Part shown: positions 1 through 9,262 of the stretch, in pieces
Numbering within the stretch: position 1 is the stretch's first letter
Layout: every line of letters begins with the position of its first letter
Source of the DNA: Symsagittifera roscoffensis
Lineage: Eukaryota; Xenacoelomorpha; Acoela; Convolutidae
Direction of reading: 5' to 3'
DNA length: 64,000 nucleotides
Assembly: GCF_963678635.1 (NCBI RefSeq)
Contig: NC_087064.1
Coordinates: 48,655,346 to 48,719,345 of the forward strand
Notes under the pieces: generated by a model
Told to the model about the DNA's origin: nothing
Database searches by the model: none
The model's input: only the letters and a program-made list of their open reading frames with translations
Made by a program: the position numbers and the translations under genes

Positions 1-690
1 TCAATACGTGGATAGCGAGACATGGTTGTCCGACGACGTTTCAATCGGATAACGGAACAGCTTTTGTGAGAGAACTTACGAAAGAGCTCATGAGGCGTTC
101 ACAGGTGGCTCAAGCTCACTGCATGACATACCATCCCCAGACGAATGGCTTAGTGGAAAGGCAATATCGGACGTTGGTGTCGATGCTGAGGGTATTTTGT
201 TACAGGTACATGACCGATTGGGACAGATACCTTCTATTGGTGATGGGAGCTTACAACAGCACGCAACACTCCACCACTGGAGTTAGTCCACATATGATGT
301 TAACCGGACACGAGAAGTCTTTGCCCTTGCCTTTCTTTTATCCAGAGTATGATGGGAAGAAAGCATCACCACAAGTCTATGTAGGGGATGTGATAAGACG
401 TCAGCAAGAACTAAACGACTTGTGTAGACGGAACACTCAGCAGGCACAGGTAAGCCAGAGGAAGAGGCTTGATAAAAAAGCAGCTGGTGCAAAAGCTTAC
501 TCGGCAGGAGACTAAGTATGGTTATTTCAAAACTTTATAGCACCGAAAGGAACGAAAAAGCTCCTAAAGAAGTGGAGGGGACCCTTCATGATTACGGAAA
601 TGCACCAGGAGGGACGTTTTTATAGACTGAGTACCAGCCGAGCCGCTCACTACAAAAACATTAAGCCACATAACCCATCGACAGAAGATT
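1..690 (+). pseudogene. Ty3/gypsy integrase, C-terminal part (family A, copy 1)
   Basis: Integrase inserts retrotransposon cDNA into the genome. The frame is already open at base 3, so the gene starts before the window. Visible are the second catalytic Asp block (FQSDNGTAF, about 45-71), the Glu block (GLVERQYR) and the C-terminal GPY/F-type module (WRGPF, about 570-590) followed by RFYRL and AAHYKNIKPH. The zinc-binding domain and first Asp lie outside the window. A TAA at 513-515 interrupts the frame but the same frame resumes at once with VWLFQNFIAPKGTKK. Closely related integrases lie at 23065-23930 and 23932-24735. What follows is not an LTR but an unrelated coding block. Assignment as gypsy integrase is firm; the element is dead. 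Confidence 0.9.
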
Positions 691-1185
691 GGTGTATACC
701 TGCAGACATGGAAGAGGGGAACCCTAACATAATGATCCTGATAGGGACGAACAATGTGTTAAGAGGCTCAGATGAAGAAGAAGCGCAAGGGGAGTCGATG
801 AATGTGTGCCTATTCACTACTCTCTGGCAGAAATTCAAGTGAGGTACTGACCGTCTGCACCGTACCCATGAGCACGAAAACGTTGACATCGAGAGGAAGA
901 AGACATAATGAAGGAGTCATCAGGTGAAACAGCATACTGAGAAATCTGGCAAGTCGGAATGCTAGACGGATGATCCTTATGGACATTGAACACGAGCTGA
1001 GAGCTATGGATCAGGCCAGACTAACCACCGATGGGATCCACTGTGATAGTATCGAAGGACAAGCCTGGTTGAACCGAGTCTTCCAGGAGCGACTGGATGA
1101 AATGGAAGTCGAGCTCTTTGACACGGGAGTGCTGAAGAAACAAGAAACAACGAACGAGCCGGCAATTTCAACCTTTCTGCCCTAA
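690..1185 (+). pseudogene. SGNH/GDSL-hydrolase-like domain, N-terminally truncated
   Basis: SGNH hydrolases are esterases or lipases with blocks I (GDS), II (G), III (GxND or GTNN) and V (DxxH). Here frame 3 (to 842) carries MILIGTNNVLRG, a good block III. After a frame change near 845, frame 1 carries TVPMS and then LTTDGIHCDSIEGQAWLN, a good block V. There is no block I between the integrase tail and GTNN, so about the first third of the domain is missing, or the fusion is a deletion scar. A stop lies near 927 in frame 1. The same strand and close spacing suggest it was read with or after gypsy pol, but that is inference. Substrate unknown. Confidence 0.55.
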
Positions 1186-1187
1186 AT

Positions 1188-1747
1188 TAGAAACACGTTT
1201 GGGAACGGTCCCAGCTGTGACCTAGAAGCCGCAAAGCTCTAGCGAGCCATAGGTACGTACAGGACCGATTGGGAGAAGCGCCAGTAAGAAGAACCATTCA
1301 TTCAAGGCGAAGATTAGGACCTGTCAATCCGACCGCGGAGACGACAAGCACCTCGAGATCAGAGACAAGATCAGAGACAACGAGTACCAGCCGAGAGGAG
1401 CGACGACCAGACAGGAGCTTTTTGATGTGGTCGAGGCCCATACATTCTCCCTGGCATATCTACAAACAGAACCTGATGAAATTGAACCTTCAGACGGTGA
1501 GGTTTGCAGCAGATGCCACGAGGATGGTAAATGGAGCGAGATTATCCGTCAACGGACTGTATTCAATAGCAGGCGTGGACTGGTTGATAGCAGCTGGCAT
1601 AAACTTCAGCTCCACGACCGCCTTGAGATTTGCCGACTTAGAGGGACTGCCCTCAAACAATACAATGGGTCCAGTAATGCAAGACCTTTGCAAGATGTGA
1701 AACTGAATCACGATGAAGGAAATTGAGAAGAAAGGCCCGAAAGATTC
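1188..1747 (+). pseudogene. Low-complexity S/T/R segment and small Cys motif, unknown protein
   Basis: I do not recognise this. Frame 3 from 1269 encodes a proline/serine/threonine/arginine-rich stretch with the repeated element SRSETRSETTSTSR, probably disordered. Around 1410-1550 frame 2 looks more protein-like (VVEAHTFSLAYLQTEPDEIE, then EVCSRCHEDGKW, a CxxC motif). After about 1550 frame 3 again looks plausible (GLYSIAGVDWLIAAGINF). These switches fit single-base indels in a once continuous reading frame. It sits between the SGNH-like domain and the next conserved-looking frame, all on the same strand. It may be a linker of one large polyprotein. Confidence 0.35.
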
Positions 1748-2590
1748 TTGACAACGAGGGCACCGATAGGACAACACGTGAAAATGTTCAGACAGATACT
1801 AGCATCTCCATGTCATTCAAAAAAAAGAGCGTACCCGAAACAAGTGGCTCAAGAAGGCAATGTTCAGAGATATGGTGGATTGAAGGCGATCAGGAAAAAC
1901 GAGACCATCTTTGCAGCGTCTGACAAAGCAGAAATGAGGAAAGCAAAGATTATGATAGTCGCGAACTCAGACTTCGTATATACCTCCAAGTCTCTGTTTT
2001 GGCCTGACGTTATAATGTTGGCAGCGGTCGACCTGGACCTAATGCAGTCGGTGTCAATGGCAACCGGGGTACAACGACAGACGGAAATGAACCCAATCAC
2101 AATCGTATTTGCTGGCATGAACGACCATCTACACAGTAGGGGTTTCCTGAGCAGACTCAGAGAGCCTACGACAGCCAAAGACGCTGTATGGCCAGCTATA
2201 AAGGATATCCTCGAATCAATGGGTGAAGTAGTGGACACCCTGAAAGAAGGTTCTTTCACCAAGATAACACCGAGAGCCGTGTTTGCACTGTCTCCGGGAT
2301 ATGCACATCTCCCGGATGGACTAATTTTTGTATACGCGATGGTGGCGTTGCTCTCGGAAGGGAAATATGAGGTGATCATATCTGCCCCAAATAACGGATT
2401 AGAGATGGAGAACCTAAGATCACTTAGGGCGGAATTACCTGCGGTGTGGTCTGACATCTCGAATGCGATGCGAGGATTTAAGAACCATTCACTACACATG
2501 TTGGTGTTGGACGAAGTGCTGGGGTTTGAACTGTCCAACTTCAGTCGACAACTCAAACTGAAGCCGGGAATTGATGTGACCATCAAGTAA
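1748..2590 (+). CDS. Unknown protein segment, possibly a second SGNH-like fold
   Basis: This is the longest clean frame in the first 8.8 kb (about 280 codons, open to TAA at 2590). Features are a hydrophobic strand ending LFWPDVIMLAAVDLDL, then ITIVFAGMNDHLHSRGFL, whose GMND resembles SGNH block III. Next come SPGYAHLPDGLIFVYAM, a strand with ISAPNNGLEMENLR, and VWSDISNAMRGFKN followed by MLVLDEVLGFELSNFSRQL. The alternating strands and helices suggest an alpha/beta enzyme fold. I have an unverified memory of similar hypothetical proteins in invertebrate genomes near retroelements and cannot name the family. The stretch continues in other frames on both sides, so this is a piece of a larger broken gene, not a free-standing gene. 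A 240-codon frame on the opposite strand is its shadow. Confidence 0.45.
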   Translation: MTTRAPIGQHVKMFRQILASPCHSKKRAYPKQVAQEGNVQRYGGLKAIRKNETIFAASDKAEMRKAKIMIVANSDFVYTSKSLFWPDVIMLAAVDLDLMQSVSMATGVQRQTEMNPITIVFAGMNDHLHSRGFLSRLREPTTAKDAVWPAIKDILESMGEVVDTLKEGSFTKITPRAVFALSPGYAHLPDGLIFVYAMVALLSEGKYEVIISAPNNGLEMENLRSLRAELPAVWSDISNAMRGFKNHSLHMLVLDEVLGFELSNFSRQLKLKPGIDVTIK

Positions 2591-3717
2591 TCGCAGCGTT
2601 GTCAAACGATTTGTGGTTCCGAGGAATGGAAGTAAAGGAGGAAGGAGAAAGAAGGAAAAATTCCAAGGAGACGAGAGCTCACTTGGAAGCGATGGTCCTG
2701 AGAATAAAACCAGAGGCTAACAAGTGGCTGCATTGGACTTCTCGAATAGTTGCATTGGGCGCGGACGCTTTCGAGCGAGGCCCAGTGATGATCAGGAAAA
2801 TCCATGCTTACCTGGTGAAAGAGGTAAACCTGACCGAAAACGCTGAAGATAAGTCAGCCGAGTTCGTAAACAGAGTGTGCCAAGTTACCCTGGAAAATTT
2901 CTGAACACAGAATGCGAAGGGAGAAGAGGGCTTTGACCTTTTTGATAGCATGCTGGAAGGGTTACGAGCCGGATGGATTGCGTCCTTCTTGGCAAAAGTT
3001 TACCCATCGCTTTCTTGATACCTGATAAAAGAATTCCTCCAAGCTGTCGTAGAAGTACCGATCGTCGAAATACTGGCATGTTCGTGACATTTGGAGCAGA
3101 GAACTTCCCGAGAGGACCAGCGATACTGCTCACCGAAGGAGTGCAGAATTTGCGAATAGATGGACTTCTAACGTTAATTGCTATAGCACACGGAAAATTG
3201 GGAGGATTGATGAATCTGACACGCTACCCGGAGCAGATGAGGGAGAACGTGAGGAGATTTGATGTGAAGCGACCCACGGATTCCTGGACTAAGATAAGAG
3301 ATTTGCGACATACTCTTATCCAATACCTCCTGCAGCAGAATCGCTTTGGAACAGGAGAGGATGAAACGATTCAGAGGGAGGAAGACGTGCGACGTCATGC
3401 TGGGGGCATGCCCCTGCTAACTGACCTGAGCTTAGCAATGAGGAACGATCCCTTAGCATTGATCAGAGGAGCCACGGAGTTCGTGACAGTGATATACGGT
3501 CCGACAGTCACGTTTGCGTTCCCTGACGTTAAGGTGGAGACTTACAGGAGGTCGGTGTTGCACCTGAACCTCATATCAGCAGTGGACGATTGTGCACTTA
3601 ACTGGTGTGAACAACACACACTACGAGAATTGATGAATGAGGTATTGTTATTCGCGAACATATCAGAGCCGGAGTTGATCGTCATAAACTTTGATGATCA
3701 CTTCCGAAACAGGATGG
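2591..3717 (+). pseudogene. Continuation of the unknown polyprotein, broken by stops and a frame change
   Basis: Directly after the previous frame, frame 1 (2599-3075) continues with LWFRGMEVKEEGERRKNSKE and a helical region. It is cut by TGA at 2902-2904 and another TGA at 3016-3018 but reads on sensibly (GEEGFDLFDSMLEG, LIKEFLQAVVEV). Near 3075 the frame shifts to frame 3 and runs to about 3717: FGAENFPRGPAILLTEG, LRIDGLLTLIAIAHGKLGG, LRHTLIQYLLQQNRFGTGED, FVTVIYGPTVTFAFPDVKV, NWCEQHTLRE. The frame ends abruptly at FDDHFRNRMG where a LINE fragment begins. No known domain is evident. Sense on both sides of each break argues for an old long gene rather than chance open frames. Confidence 0.45.
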
Positions 3718-4341
3718 GAGAAGTGGATAGAGGGCTCAGCAAACTAGCGACAGGCCCAGAGGGCCAGGACACTAACTGCGGCATCACCATTTGGAAGGCG
3801 GTTGAGAAGATTGGGCGTTGCACTTTAGTCTGGGTCCCCGCACACTGCGGACTCGAAGGGAACGAGTGCGCAGACGTAGCAGCCGGAGAGGCAACTCACC
3901 TCGCCTAGGATATACGCCCACTGACACTCAACACGGCCAAAGCCGTCATCAAGAAAGAGCGAAGACTAAAGGACAAGAGGTACCTCCAAAACTGGGCAAC
4001 TACCATGAAAAACCGCCCGAAGAAGTTCCTCAACAGATGGGAAGAGGTCACGTGGAACCAACTACGAACGGACCACTCCTCACTATCCAGAGCTGACCTG
4101 GCCAGATTTGGGGCCATCGAAGACCCCGGCTGCCTGGACTGTGGAGAGCCAGACACCATAAGCCATATATTCAGCTGCCAACGAGGCGCCCACATACGAC
4201 ACGAATTGACCGGACGAGATGACGACATAGAAAGCCTATTCAACAACCCCGGATACCTGTTCACATACCTCAGAAGGATGGGACGTGCCCATATCAGTGC
4301 GAAGCACTGACCAGGGCCTCCTGAAGCAAGAAGAAGAAGAA
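3718..4341 (+). mobile_element. 5'-truncated LINE: RNase H and C-terminal Cys/His tail
   Basis: Inside the unknown polyprotein the frame switches to a non-LTR retrotransposon 3' end. It encodes the end of a LINE RNase H domain (VWVPAHCGLEGNECADVAAG, with the usual His and Asp). After an in-frame TAG at 3906-3908 comes the typical LINE tail with CLDCGEPDTISHIFSC (CxxC...H...C) and a final stop at 4308-4310. The copy ends in an AGAAGAAGAAG microsatellite tail near 4325-4341, a common LINE 3' end. Only about 620 bp are present, so it is a 5'-truncated insertion. I did not find a clear target-site duplication. It differs from the LINE at 48-52 kb, which lacks RNase H. Confidence 0.8.
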
Positions 4342-5095
4342 GGGCACAACGAGGTATTCCCGAAGCTCAAGAATCTAAGGCCTTACGATAAGACGAATGG
4401 CGAAGTCACAAGAATTCCTCGAATGACTGCAGCATAACATAAATTGAGGGAAGAAACGAAAGGCTGGGGTGACTACAAAAATTGCCAGAAGAGATCCCCG
4501 AATTTCCTTTGATCAGAAGGATGTTGCTCGGAGCAGACTCTTTAGTACAAACCCCTAGGTTGAGAATCTTTGAAACTAATGAAAGGAGGGTAGCGAAATT
4601 CTCCGAGATGATGTACCCGTGTTTTGTGGGCGGAAACACCGCAGTGTTGCTGTATACGCAGTTTGCCTACACAGACGAAACAACGAGAAGACGAATGAGC
4701 AATACAGCGACTCCGAAGCTTCGACAATTTGACGAGGAATGGGTGAAATTGGATCTAGCGCCGATGGTCATGAGAGGCAAGGCTGACTTACCAGAAACCT
4801 CCTTCATCTTAACGAGCGTAAAACCAGGGTTAACGGTGGGCGGAACACTACAGACTAGAAACATGCTAGCACCATTCGGCTGTGAAGAAGTCAAGGTAGT
4901 TCAAAGGAGAGGAGGAAGATCAGTCAGCTGACAGGCTAGTTGTACCGAAATTGCCAGATGGAGCGAGGGCCCTCAAGTTCAGGAAAATATCCAAAACGAG
5001 ACGATGGGCAGGAAGGAAGACGTCAATCGGAAAACCCTATGCAACAGGATCCCGATCAGGCTTAGAAGGAGGACAATAAGGCTTCAACAGGAGGG
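4342..5095 (+). pseudogene. Unknown polyprotein resumes: 'GADSL' segment
   Basis: After the LINE the G+C-richer, purine-rich coding block resumes. Frame 3 is open from 4482 to 4931 (149 codons). It begins EIPEFPLIRRMLLGADSLVQ; GADSL could be a decayed SGNH block I (GDSL), but this rests on five residues. Then come MYPCFVGGNTAVLLYTQFAY and KPGLTVGGTLQTRN. Upstream, 4342-4481 in the same frame has stops but no clear domain; downstream to 5095 the frames are short. The function is unknown. Confidence 0.4.
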
Positions 5096-5640
5096 ATGTC
5101 CAGCATGGACTTCAACTTCCTCAGCGACTTTGAAAACGGCACGAACACGTTGGAAGCAACGAATGAGCCGGCAGAGGAAGGAACTTCCACACTGGAACCC
5201 CCGTCGGCCTTTATGGAAATGAAACGGAACTTGCCAGAGAGCAGCTCTCCGAGAAAATTTAAAAACACCGAAAAGAAATTTTTGATGGAATCACCAAGGA
5301 AAAAAAGAATAGAAGGCACTGCCAGAGTAACCTTTCTTGGGAACGTTGCCCGAAGAAGAGTGGGAAGTTCATCGTAGAGACTACGAAAATAGAACGGGAT
5401 GCAGTATGGGCCGAGTAGCCTTCATGGAAGAGAACTGGACAGTAGTTCGGAGCTACGGGACCCTGTCTATTTTGAAAATAGGTCTCAACAGACCACTAAC
5501 GCGGGAAGTCCTTGACAAACTCGACGAGTGTGAAGGGAGATTGAGCGAGTTACTGATTGACTCGGCCACTGACGAAAGTGCGGCAAACTCTCCTATAAAG
5601 ATGACACCGCAAGAAGACAAGGAAGAAGTAATATAGAACT
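5096..5640 (+). pseudogene. Acidic/basic low-complexity segment of unknown polyprotein
   Basis: Frame 2 (5096-5377) encodes a disordered-looking, charged stretch (SSMDFNFLSDFENGTNTLE, then LESSSPRKFKNTEKKF-like basic residues). Near 5340 it passes to frame 3 (5337-5636): EEEWEVHRRDYENRTGCSMG, LSILKIGLNRPLTREVLDKL and an acidic end. The overlap of two frames at 5337-5377 looks like an indel. No domain is recognised. Confidence 0.35.
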
Positions 5641-5674
5641 TTCAAGAACCCGAAAGGGAACGATTCGATCAAAG

Positions 5675-6424
5675 ATGGTGATTGACAGAATAAATGAAAT
5701 GAAATTGGAATTTGGCAGCAAATTGACGTCGAGAAAAGCTGTCAAGTCAGCCAAAAGAAAACGCGTCGAAGAAGCCATGGACATGGGACAGGGTGATGAT
5801 CGATTGCCTGGCACAGACAGGAGGTTGACTGACGTAGCGATGGTGCCATCCATTCTCATGGCAGGATTAAAATCAGCCAGTTACAAAACCAAGAGGAGTG
5901 ACCGCACTCTGACTGGAGCAAAGTTAGAAATAGAGATACTCAGCCAATGTGGAGAGAGTACCCTTAACGATTTCAAACCGTCTCCCATGAATAACGGAAA
6001 GAGAAGCGTCGTAGGACAGCTGATCCTAGTGAAACAAAACCGACTGACGGTGTCGGAAACTGTATCGATTGATGAGCCCGCTGGTGGATACATGGAGATG
6101 TTGGAATACAGAAATTCGGCCAGAGGACACTTAATTGCTCTGGAAGACAAAAGTGCCATGGAAGGTTATTTGGAGACAATGATGCAAGGCACCAACCTGA
6201 AGCAGAAGGCAAACGGAACTCTGGTATTGTCTGAAATGCACTCGGAAACGATCGAGCAGTTGGTGAGCCTACCATGGAGAGCAGTAGTGTTACGATACTT
6301 CGAAGAAGAAATGAGAACCACGCCGAAGATACGCGCTCTGATAACAATACCCTATGTGAGAACAGAGTTACTGAGGTTCGCTTGGTGCATGACTGGACTG
6401 ACACGCGGGGAATATGATTCGTAA
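5675..6424 (+). CDS. Unknown protein segment with basic patch (249 codons)
   Basis: A clean frame-2 stretch ending TAA at 6424. Near residues 20-32 it has a nuclear-localisation-like basic patch (SRKAVKSAKRKRVEEA). It continues with VPSILMAGLKSASYKTKR, VGQLILVKQNRLTVSETVS, EPAGGYMEMLEYRNSARGH, LPWRAVVLRYFEEEMR and RALITIPYVRTELLRFAWCM. I see no known catalytic motif. The first ATG codes for MVIDRINEMKLEF; there is no sign this is the true start, because coding sense extends upstream in other frames. It is one of the better preserved parts of the 0.7-8.8 kb block. The minus-strand frames over it are shadows. Confidence 0.4.
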   Translation: MVIDRINEMKLEFGSKLTSRKAVKSAKRKRVEEAMDMGQGDDRLPGTDRRLTDVAMVPSILMAGLKSASYKTKRSDRTLTGAKLEIEILSQCGESTLNDFKPSPMNNGKRSVVGQLILVKQNRLTVSETVSIDEPAGGYMEMLEYRNSARGHLIALEDKSAMEGYLETMMQGTNLKQKANGTLVLSEMHSETIEQLVSLPWRAVVLRYFEEEMRTTPKIRALITIPYVRTELLRFAWCMTGLTRGEYDS

Positions 6425-6451
6425 GAAAGAAAAAGATGGAAGGGAGAAAAA

Positions 6452-7321
6452 GTGTTCTTAATGACGAGTATGAGAGATTTGATAACCCAAGAAGGAGCAA
6501 CAGTAGCGTGCGCGAAGCGGAGAGCTCTCTGTTTCATTCGATTCATGATAGAACAGATTTCAGTGCCAGCCTTGAACACTTGTGTCAAGATGCTAAGAGA
6601 AGATGATGAACGAGCGGAAGCCTTGCTCTTATTAGCGCTTTTGTCATCCATCAGAGTAAGCCGATGCGAGTGAACATGAAGAAGCCTGTGGAGCTGGAAC
6701 CGATGAAAAATATTGACGAAATAAGGAGATTCTCTAACAAAGAGATGAAGCTCACAAAAGAATCTATGGGAGCACTGCCGAAGTCCAGTGAATACTTTGG
6801 ACCGATCAAGAAGAAGTCATACAGTTACGTATCCTAAATAATAGGAAAGGCGTACAACCCTTTCATAAATGAAGACATACGCGAGTGCTTCTTTGACTAC
6901 GAGCAAGCAGTGTTGCTAAGATTCTGGACGTCAAGAATTGCAACGATAAGAAGCGCTGCTAATCAGCAGACGAAGCTGGGACTGCGCCTTCAGTGCCAAA
7001 ATCTGACCACCGAGACGAGTTGCTGAGAACGAGTTTGATGGTGGTGTGGGAACTGATGAAACCATCATGGTTTCCGAGCCCTAACGCCAATTCGATATTG
7101 CGTGCGAAACAAGACGTGCAGAGGGAACTGAACTCAGACTGTAACTTGCGTGACCTAACATCATCTATAATTTGATGACGACAGCCTCTAAGAGCAACGG
7201 AGAAGACAAAGTAGAGTTGCCTGGCTGGGGACCAGAGGACTGAGTCAAACCTGGTAGCTGTCTAGCAGAAGTCTGTGGACTGGAAGGTCACATCTGTGGA
7301 GGACTGGATTGCGTAAATACC
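6452..7321 (+). pseudogene. Fragmented part of the unknown polyprotein
   Basis: Frame 2 at 6452-6673 reads helical sequence (RDLITQEGATVACAKRRALC, KMLREDDERAEALLLLALL) and ends at TGA. The stretch 6674-6990 has short frames with coding character (for example MKKPVELEPMKNIDEIRRFS near 6676) but stops in all three. A 60-codon frame lies at 6993-7175, and nothing clear at 7176-7321. Strand and base composition match the neighbours, so I treat it as the most damaged part of the same decayed gene. No domain identified. Confidence 0.3.
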
Positions 7322-8105
7322 ATGGAAAAACAACACAAGCAATTGACGTTATTGTTTGGGAACAATGTGATGATGGCAAAAAAGGAAATGGAATTGATTG
7401 CAGATTGCCATGGAGGAACCGAGGTGAATCTAGTGACTGCACTAGGATTCCATAGCATGTTTGGTTCTTTAGAGTCACAATTGAATCTAGAACAAAAGCA
7501 TGAGATGGTTACGACCATCAGTGAAGAAATGTTTCCGGGAGTTTTGCAAACCGAGCAAAAGTATATTGGAAAGTGGAGAGAAGCGATCGAGGCGGAAATG
7601 AACATCCGGCATAGTGAAACCTATCGTAGACCGACGGGAGCGAGATATTTTGTGGGATCAACTCTAGCTCCAATGTGCAAGAGCAGATACCCAGTGCATT
7701 TTGTAGCGGTACCAGAACGATTGTGGATCAAGCCTTCTCAGTGCCAAAATGCGTAAGACTAGCGAGAATGTCAGAAAAATCTTACGAGTTACTGTGCAAA
7801 CTGTTCTCAGCAGTTCCGGAGAGAACCAAAGAGGAATTAGAATCGATTCGGGAAAGACGGTCATGGGAAACGCCAGTGAAAACTTCAGTGACTTTGAAAG
7901 ACAAAAGCAGAAAGGGTCAACAGTCACGGATTACAATGCAGTAGACGAGAATGATGAAGTCCACCGAATGATGATGGAAGTGGATCCACTATTGGAAGTT
8001 TCGGGAAAGCGTAATTGGAGGAGCATCATGTCGACACATGATGAGTTCCATGGCCATTGCTTGCTACAAACATGGTGGTACCCGGGCGTAGTAATCTGGT
8101 GTTGA
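7322..8105 (+). pseudogene. Unknown polyprotein segment (7322-7756, then a shifted frame)
   Basis: Frame 2 is open at 7322-7756 (144 codons): KQLTLLFGNNVMMAKKEMEL, GTEVNLVTALGFHSMFGSLE, MFPGVLQTEQKYIGKWREAI. At about 7745 the likely frame changes; frames 1 and 3 are both open over 7675-8105 and I cannot tell which was used. No motif is recognised. It is joined to the next frame without a gap. Confidence 0.35.
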
Positions 8106-8801
8106 TTTGGGACTGTGGAGAGCTGCTCTCTATGGGTTTACCAGATTCGTCACAGCACATAACGATAGTGATATTAGGAGTTATGATGGCGATACGATGG
8201 CTGGAAACTCATGTAAGAGAGAGCAATAGACAAGAAACGCCGACGATAGAACTCTTGCAGGAACTGAATTGTCTAAAAGATTTAGATCTTTTTGAGACAA
8301 TGTGCAAAATCTTGAACATTCCGATGGAAGTGAAAAAGATATGGGCCAGAAGACGACTGATGCCATGGTTCAGAGCCATCATGACTGCATGGTTGCGTGA
8401 GTATGCCAAGAAGCATATGTGGAAGCACAGCAGAGTGTACAGTGCCTATCAGCTAGAAATTGGAAGCAGCAGGAGCTTCCAAGCGACCTTTTATAACTCA
8501 TCGGAATGCAGTAAGCACCGCAGTGAAGAGAATTTCTAGAGCTAGTGAATGTGACGGAAGGGAAAAAGAAGAGATGCTGAAGGAAGACTTGGAGAGAAAC
8601 GTGACGTTGTGCCTCCACAACAGCTTCTGCCGAAACAGAGAAACTAACGTTGGTCATCTGCCTTGTTTTAAACAAAGAGTAGAAGAGCAGAAGTGTTGGA
8701 GGACTGCCTCCAACAGCATCAGAATAGCTACCGACGTGTTGCAAGACACAGAGACTGAAAGAGCGGAGTCAATGTCACAGGAGGAGGAGATGGAACATTG
8801 A
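8057..8801 (+). pseudogene. 3' end of the unknown coding block
   Basis: Frame 2 at 8057-8539 (160 codons) encodes a mixed alpha/beta stretch (SNLVLIWDCGELLSMGL, ITIVILGVMMAIRWLETH, LDLFETMCKILNIPMEVKKI) and a basic helix ending near the stop. Frame 3 overlaps from 8460 and runs to TGA at 8801 with a charged, Cys-containing sequence. After 8801 the composition drops to A+T-rich and coding character vanishes, so this is probably the natural end of the block that began near 690. No family assigned. Confidence 0.35.
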
Positions 8802-8847
8802 CAAATGGCCGAAAAACAAGATGCAAAAAGTAAGGAAATTAGAAGAA

Positions 8848-8871
8848 TTTAGAAGTTTTAGAACTTCTAAA
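8848..8871. repeat. Perfect hairpin, 10-bp stem
   Basis: TTTAGAAGTT at 8848-8857 is the exact reverse complement of AACTTCTAAA at 8862-8871, with a four-base loop. It lies about 50 bases after the end of the unknown coding block. Confidence 0.8.
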
Positions 8872-9130
8872 CGACGAGAACAAAGAAAAAATCAAAGAAG
8901 AAACATAGTGAAGTTAATTGGACGATCAGGCAAATCGGGAAGGGTTAGTTTTGACTGACATGCTAACTTTTAATTTTTTGATTTGGTCGTGGAAGATACG
9001 TAACCCTATATTATTTCGCAAACACTGAAGCTGCGGAATCAGAACAACAGTAGTCGCAGTGACAACAACAACAAAAAAACTGGCAGAAGATTGAGTTTGT
9101 GGTTAGAAATTGTCAGAAACCAATCCGAGT

Positions 9131-9160
9131 TGTAACGATTGTGCCGCTACAATCGTTACA
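9131..9160. repeat. Perfect hairpin, 12-bp stem
   Basis: TGTAACGATTGT at 9131-9142 pairs exactly with ACAATCGTTACA at 9149-9160; the loop is GCCGCT. A related GTGCCGCTACAATG occurs again near 9196. Confidence 0.85.
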
Positions 9161-9244
9161 GAGCAGTTCACAAGAACCAGGAAGGAGCTACAATGTGCCG
9201 CTACAATGTCCAGCCTTCCGAGAAGAAATAAGAGCGTTATTTCT

Positions 9245-9262
9245 CCGGATTCCAGAATCCGG
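9245..9262. repeat. Perfect hairpin, 8-bp stem
   Basis: CCGGATTC at 9245-9252 and GAATCCGG at 9255-9262 form a perfect stem with a two-base loop. Confidence 0.75.

Noticed and set aside
1864-2586. 240-codon minus-strand frame
   Set aside because: It is antisense to the coding-like frame 1748-2590 and has no recognisable motif; neighbours all read on the plus strand.
5973-6500. 175-codon minus-strand frame
   Set aside because: Shadow of 5675-6424; Ser/Leu-rich composition typical of an antisense frame.
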